Below, piece after piece: positions 12,565 through 15,168 of a stretch of 15,168 bases of DNA (positions within the stretch are counted from its first letter, which is position 1; the number at the start of each line of letters is the position of its first letter). The notes under the pieces were generated by a model. That model was not told where the DNA came from, searched no databases, and saw nothing but the letters and a program-made list of their open reading frames with translations. Source of the DNA: Ruminococcus sp. UBA3800 (lineage in GTDB: Bacteria > Bacillota > Clostridia > Oscillospirales > Ruminococcaceae); NCBI GenBank assembly GCA_002368715.1, contig DFEO01000117.1, forward strand, positions 1 through 15,168. The letters are read 5' to 3'. The translations under genes and the position numbers were made by a program.

Positions 12565-14307
12565 TCACCAGTTGGTGTTATTGTAGTTCGGGTTGTAGCT
12601 GGGGTCGTAGGTCGAGTTGTATGCGTAGAAATCTCCGGTCTCTTCCTGATACTGCGCTATCGCCTCTTCAACTGTCTTGCAGTCTCCGTATACGACCTTC
12701 TGGATGATAGCTGCGTTTGCATTGTAGTTGAACAGCAGTACATCCATATTGTCTACTATCTCGTTCGAGTAATATCCGTCAGCAGGGATGCGTACCTCCT
12801 GTATGTCATAGTCAAGTATGTCGAACACATCCACCAGAAGCGATGCTATCTCGCCGTCGGTAAGGTCTGTGTGTACGTTCGGGAGAACTTCGTTAAGAAG
12901 CGAGTTTATCTTTAACAGACTAAGCTCTCTTCCCTTTGTGATGACCTCCTTGAGCACCTTTCTCTGACGCTCGGTCCTCTCCCAGTCGCTGTTTCCGACA
13001 TATCTCAGTCTTGCATATGCAAGCGCCTGATTTCCGTTAAGGTGGAGGTCGCCGCCTTCCCACAGCCAGTCGGTCTCACGGGAATTGCCAAGATAAGTGT
13101 TCTGCTCGGCCATCGGGTCGTGCATACCTATCGCTTCCTCATCGCTTACCTTCATATCTATCCCGCCGATAGTGTCTACCACGGTTATGAACTCCTGGAA
13201 CGACACTCTCACATAACGGTCTATCTCTATCTGGAAATAATCCTCGATACACTCCTCCAGATACTCGCATCCGCCTGCGTGATAAGCGGCGTTTAGTCTG
13301 TAACTGTAATTGAACTCGCTCATATAGATGTACATATCTCTCATAAGCGAGGTCATCGTTATTGTCTTCTGCTCCTTGTTTATGGAGATGATGAGCATAA
13401 CGTCGGTGTTACCTCTGCTGTCCTCCGAGGTGTCTCTCAGGTCCTCACCGATAAGCAGGATGTTTATAACGTTCTCGTTGGATATCTTCCTTGCGCTCTT
13501 TTTAAGATAAGCCTTCAGCTCGTCCTCCTGGCTCTTCTTGTCAAAGGTGTCCGACTCGTCAACGAATTCGCTGGAGTTTAAGGTGGGCTTGCTGTAATTC
13601 TTGGCTTCGCTCGTGTTCCTGTCGAGCATACCCGTGTAGTGGAAGAACATAAACACTACAAAGCCCAGCAGCAAAAAGAACACTATAAAGATTATGGCAA
13701 GAGCCACACCTGTCTTTTTCTTCTTGCTCCACTTTGCCTTCTTTTCTGTCTCGCTCTCTGCGGCTGTGTTTTCGGCAGCAGCCGGCGCTGTCAGCTCCTT
13801 TTTGGGCACGGGCTTTACGGGCGGTCTTTGCGGTGCCTTGCGCTGAGCGTTATGCTGAGCGCTGTTTGCGCTGCGTGTCGGCTGTGCGCCTTTGTTCGGC
13901 CTTGCTGCCTGAGTCTTCTGACCCTGATGCGCAGCTCCCGACGGGCGCTTGTTCTGCCCCTGAGCGCTCTTCTGTGCCGACGGGCGCTTGTTCTGTCCCT
14001 GAGCGCTCTTCTGTGCCTGTGCGCTTCTCTGTCCCTGAGCGCTCTGAGCTGGTCTCTGACCCTGCTTTATAGGTCTGCCCTTTGTGCCCTGAGGCGGTCT
14101 CTTCGGCGCACCCTGCGGCACTCTGCGTCCCGGCTGAGGACGGCTGCTTGTCTGCGGCTGCCTTTTTGGGGGCTGTGCAGGAATTTCGGCGCTTCTGACA
14201 GGCTGATCGCCGTTTTTCTTGTTTTCGATAGCGCTGGAAATGAGCGAGCTCAGATCCTCGCTGTCGGAAGGCGTATCTATTCTATTGTCGTTGTTCTTAT
14301 CGCTCAT
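12565..14307 (-). CDS. LytR-CpsA-Psr (LCP) family cell-wall polymer ligase with long Gln/Pro/Arg-rich cytoplasmic N-terminus
   Basis: A 580-residue single-pass membrane protein of the LCP family, which transfers undecaprenyl-linked glycopolymers to peptidoglycan outside the membrane. Parts: acidic N-terminus (1-30), basic low-complexity cytoplasmic region (about 35-170), Lys cluster (189-198), one TM (200-223), extracellular linker, LCP domain (about 282-455), helical C-terminal part and an Asn/Tyr-rich tail. Motifs: RGNTD (298-302), SLMRDMY (R323, D324), YRLNAAY (R337), LNGNQALAYARLRY (R432, R434) and ERTERQRKVL (R444, R447, R449), the Arg/Asp set that binds the polyprenyl phosphate. The cytoplasmic region is far longer than usual and includes a tandem 13-residue repeat (SAQKSAQGQNKRP). 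The ATG follows AAAGG at 10 nt. It has its own promoter and terminator, hence is monocistronic. Which polymer it attaches is not shown. Confidence 0.93.
   Translation of the reverse strand: MSDKNNDNRIDTPSDSEDLSSLISSAIENKKNGDQPVRSAEIPAQPPKRQPQTSSRPQPGRRVPQGAPKRPPQGTKGRPIKQGQRPAQSAQGQRSAQAQKSAQGQNKRPSAQKSAQGQNKRPSGAAHQGQKTQAARPNKGAQPTRSANSAQHNAQRKAPQRPPVKPVPKKELTAPAAAENTAAESETEKKAKWSKKKKTGVALAIIFIVFFLLLGFVVFMFFHYTGMLDRNTSEAKNYSKPTLNSSEFVDESDTFDKKSQEDELKAYLKKSARKISNENVINILLIGEDLRDTSEDSRGNTDVMLIISINKEQKTITMTSLMRDMYIYMSEFNYSYRLNAAYHAGGCEYLEECIEDYFQIEIDRYVRVSFQEFITVVDTIGGIDMKVSDEEAIGMHDPMAEQNTYLGNSRETDWLWEGGDLHLNGNQALAYARLRYVGNSDWERTERQRKVLKEVITKGRELSLLKINSLLNEVLPNVHTDLTDGEIASLLVDVFDILDYDIQEVRIPADGYYSNEIVDNMDVLLFNYNANAAIIQKVVYGDCKTVEEAIAQYQEETGDFYAYNSTYDPSYNPNYNNTNW
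13938..14016 (-). repeat. 39-bp tandem repeat in the LCP gene
   Basis: Two nearly identical 39-bp units start at 13938 and 13977 (one C/T difference noticed), with partial continuation to about 14045. They encode SAQGQNKRP-type 13-residue repeats. The period keeps the frame, so copy number could vary without breaking the gene. Confidence 0.8.
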
Positions 14308-14375
14308 AAAAAAATAACCTTTCGTGCGAAAACGCCTAAAACAGCGTTTCCCGACATGATTTCAGACATATAAAC

Positions 14376-14404
14376 ATTATATACTATTTGGATTTAAATT
14401 ACAA
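14376..14404 (-). promoter_or_regulatory. Sigma-A promoter of the LCP gene
   Basis: On the minus strand, TTGTAA (14399-14404), a 17-bp spacer and TATAAT (14376-14381), about 70 bp before the start codon. The leader contains a weak hairpin AAACGC/GCGTTT (14330-14349). Confidence 0.75.
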
Positions 14405-14627
14405 CAGACAAAATAACGAATTTCGCAGCCCTTTTTCCCGATTTTTTATCTAAACAAGTGAGCAAAGCGCCTGTTTTTCACAAATGTATCACGAAAACAC
14501 CGAAAAAGCAGGAGAATTCTCCCCAATTGTACCAAAAAACACCCACATATCTTCACATCCTGCGGGGCGGTGTTCCAGGTGACTTGGGTGTTAAAAAATG
14601 CAGGCGGTGCGGTTTTTAGTCCGGCAC
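14405..14627. other. Non-coding stretch with one structured element
   Basis: Between the two divergent promoters no frame looks coding. The only structure seen is a long imperfect hairpin: AACACCCA (14538-14545) with TGGGTGTT (14585-14592), enclosing CACATCCTG (14554-14562) with CAGGTG (14576-14581). It has A-runs outside both arms, so on the minus strand the stem is followed by TTTTT like a terminator, and on the plus strand it precedes AAAAAA. No gene needs it as a terminator. Confidence 0.5.
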
Positions 14628-14656
14628 TTGCAATGCGGATGCTTTTGTGGTATACT
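14628..14656 (+). promoter_or_regulatory. Sigma-A promoter of the 92-residue hypothetical gene
   Basis: TTGCAA (14628-14633), a 17-bp spacer and TATACT (14651-14656). The following leader has a small hairpin GCAGGGC-GAA-GCTCTGC. Confidence 0.78.
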
Positions 14657-14707
14657 GAAAATGACGGCAGGGCGAAGCTCTGCAAAAGTTAAGGAGGGGG
14701 CAGGAGA

Positions 14708-14986
14708 ATGCTGCACGGATATTTTGATCTTCCGACGTTTGTGTTTTTCGATTCGGGAAACGTCTGGGCAGGGAGTATGTACACGGATTTCAGCTACAAG
14801 ATAGATCATCTGGCCGAGGAGAAGAAAAAGACCGCACTCAGGCTGAGGATATGGATCGGGACACAGAGCATCGAGTTTGTCGATGAGTTTGTTTTCGAGA
14901 AGACGTATCCGTTTTCCGCGGAGGGGCTGGAGACTCTTATCGGGGAGCTGAACAGCGAATTTGAGAAGTATAAGAGCGAAAGCTGA
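14708..14986 (+). CDS. Hypothetical protein, 92 residues, alpha/beta
   Basis: Not recognised. The product has no signal peptide or membrane segment and is acidic at the C-terminus. Residues 8-32 look like beta strands (LPTFVFFDSGNVWAGSM), followed by a charged segment with EEKKKTALRLRIWIGT and a C-terminal amphipathic helix (about 70-90: AEGLETLIGELNSEFEKYK). The start ATG has AAGGAGG 10 nt upstream and a second purine stretch (CAGGAGA) directly before it. A promoter and a terminator enclose the gene, which supports it as real and monocistronic. The compact size and cytosolic character suggest a small accessory or regulatory protein, but nothing in the sequence gives a function. Confidence 0.72.
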   Translation: MLHGYFDLPTFVFFDSGNVWAGSMYTDFSYKIDHLAEEKKKTALRLRIWIGTQSIEFVDEFVFEKTYPFSAEGLETLIGELNSEFEKYKSES

Positions 14987-15012
14987 CTTTGGCTTTTGCT
15001 GAGAAATGTTAA

Positions 15013-15060
15013 AAACCACCCACCGAGTTTTTTTACCCGGTGGGTGGTTTGTCGTTATTT
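15013..15060. terminator. Terminator after the 92-residue hypothetical gene
   Basis: AAACCACCCACCG (15013-15025) pairs perfectly with CGGTGGGTGGTTT (15038-15050): 13 bp, 12-nt loop. The plus-strand tail is TTTGTCGTTATTT. On the minus strand five Ts follow, so it may work both ways. Confidence 0.88.
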
Positions 15061-15076
15061 ATCCGTAGAGATGTGT

Positions 15077-15146
15077 ACCCGAAGGGGTATGGGAGCACGC
15101 ATAAGCTTCGCTTACGCTGGGAAGTGTCCACCCGAAGGGGTATGGG
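15077..15146. repeat. Direct repeat of ACCCGAAGGGGTATGGG in a GC-rich non-coding region
   Basis: Exact 17-bp copies at 15077-15093 and 15130-15146, each preceded by GTGT. Between them GCATAAGC-TTC-GCTTACGC (15098-15116) can fold as a hairpin with one mismatch. The region runs off the right edge with GCCCCC. No gene was seen here, and it resembles dispersed intergenic repeats of Oscillospiraceae (from memory). Confidence 0.7.
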
Positions 15147-15168
15147 GGCGACCGGAAAGCCCCCATTT

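Noticed and set aside
14330..14349. Attenuator hairpin in the LCP leader
   Set aside because: The stem is 6 bp and only four Ts follow, which is too weak to claim.
13639..14373. Plus-strand Cys/Leu/Arg-rich frame opposite the LCP gene
   Set aside because: It is a by-product of the repetitive Gln/Arg/Pro codons on the minus strand; the LCP domain is unambiguous.

Overview
The window looks like chromosomal DNA from a low-to-mid-GC Gram-positive anaerobe, most likely a gut or rumen Ruminococcus-like member of the Oscillospiraceae (inference). The signs are near-consensus sigma-A promoters (TTGACA/TTGCAA, 17-18 bp, TATAAT), purine-rich ribosome binding sites, lipoprotein signal peptides, a LytR-CpsA-Psr cell-wall enzyme, NrdR, and GC-rich intergenic repeats. 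No tRNA, rRNA, CRISPR array or prophage was seen. The only mobile-element trace is a probable insertion-sequence end at the left edge.

Left part, minus strand (198-3677): a SipW-like signal peptidase homologue whose catalytic Ser and His are both replaced, with a long low-complexity tail; a transglutaminase-like lipoprotein; and a soluble CorC/HlyC-type CBS-pair protein without the usual DUF21 membrane domain. Middle part, plus strand (3864-7665): a small stand-alone gene for a double-glycine-leader peptide with a four-cysteine zinc-ribbon-like C-terminus, with its own strong promoter, 140-nt leader and terminator; then prfC (release factor 3) and an SGNH/GDSL-hydrolase lipoprotein 16 bp behind it, probably one transcript.

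Right part, minus strand (7677-14307): nrdR; a very large c-di-GMP signalling gene; and an LCP-family ligase. Each has its own promoter, and terminators separate them. The signalling gene encodes a LacI-type periplasmic-binding-like sensor, a GAF-like region, a degenerate GGDEF domain, a motif-complete EAL phosphodiesterase domain and an unusual C-terminal solenoid with eight 'AIG' turns. Near its 5' end it carries a 70-bp duplication-plus-insert (36-bp direct repeats around 34 bp) that breaks the reading frame; loss of one repeat unit would restore a single 1314-residue protein. The plus-strand right edge holds a 92-residue hypothetical protein with promoter and terminator, then a GC-rich repeat region.

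The best candidates for undescribed biology are the zinc-ribbon double-glycine peptide, the sensor-EAL-solenoid fusion with its repeat-bounded frameshift, and the catalytically dead signal-peptidase homologue. Cell-envelope functions (LCP enzyme, three envelope or lipoprotein genes, SGNH hydrolase) recur, but nothing shows that the genes form one pathway.
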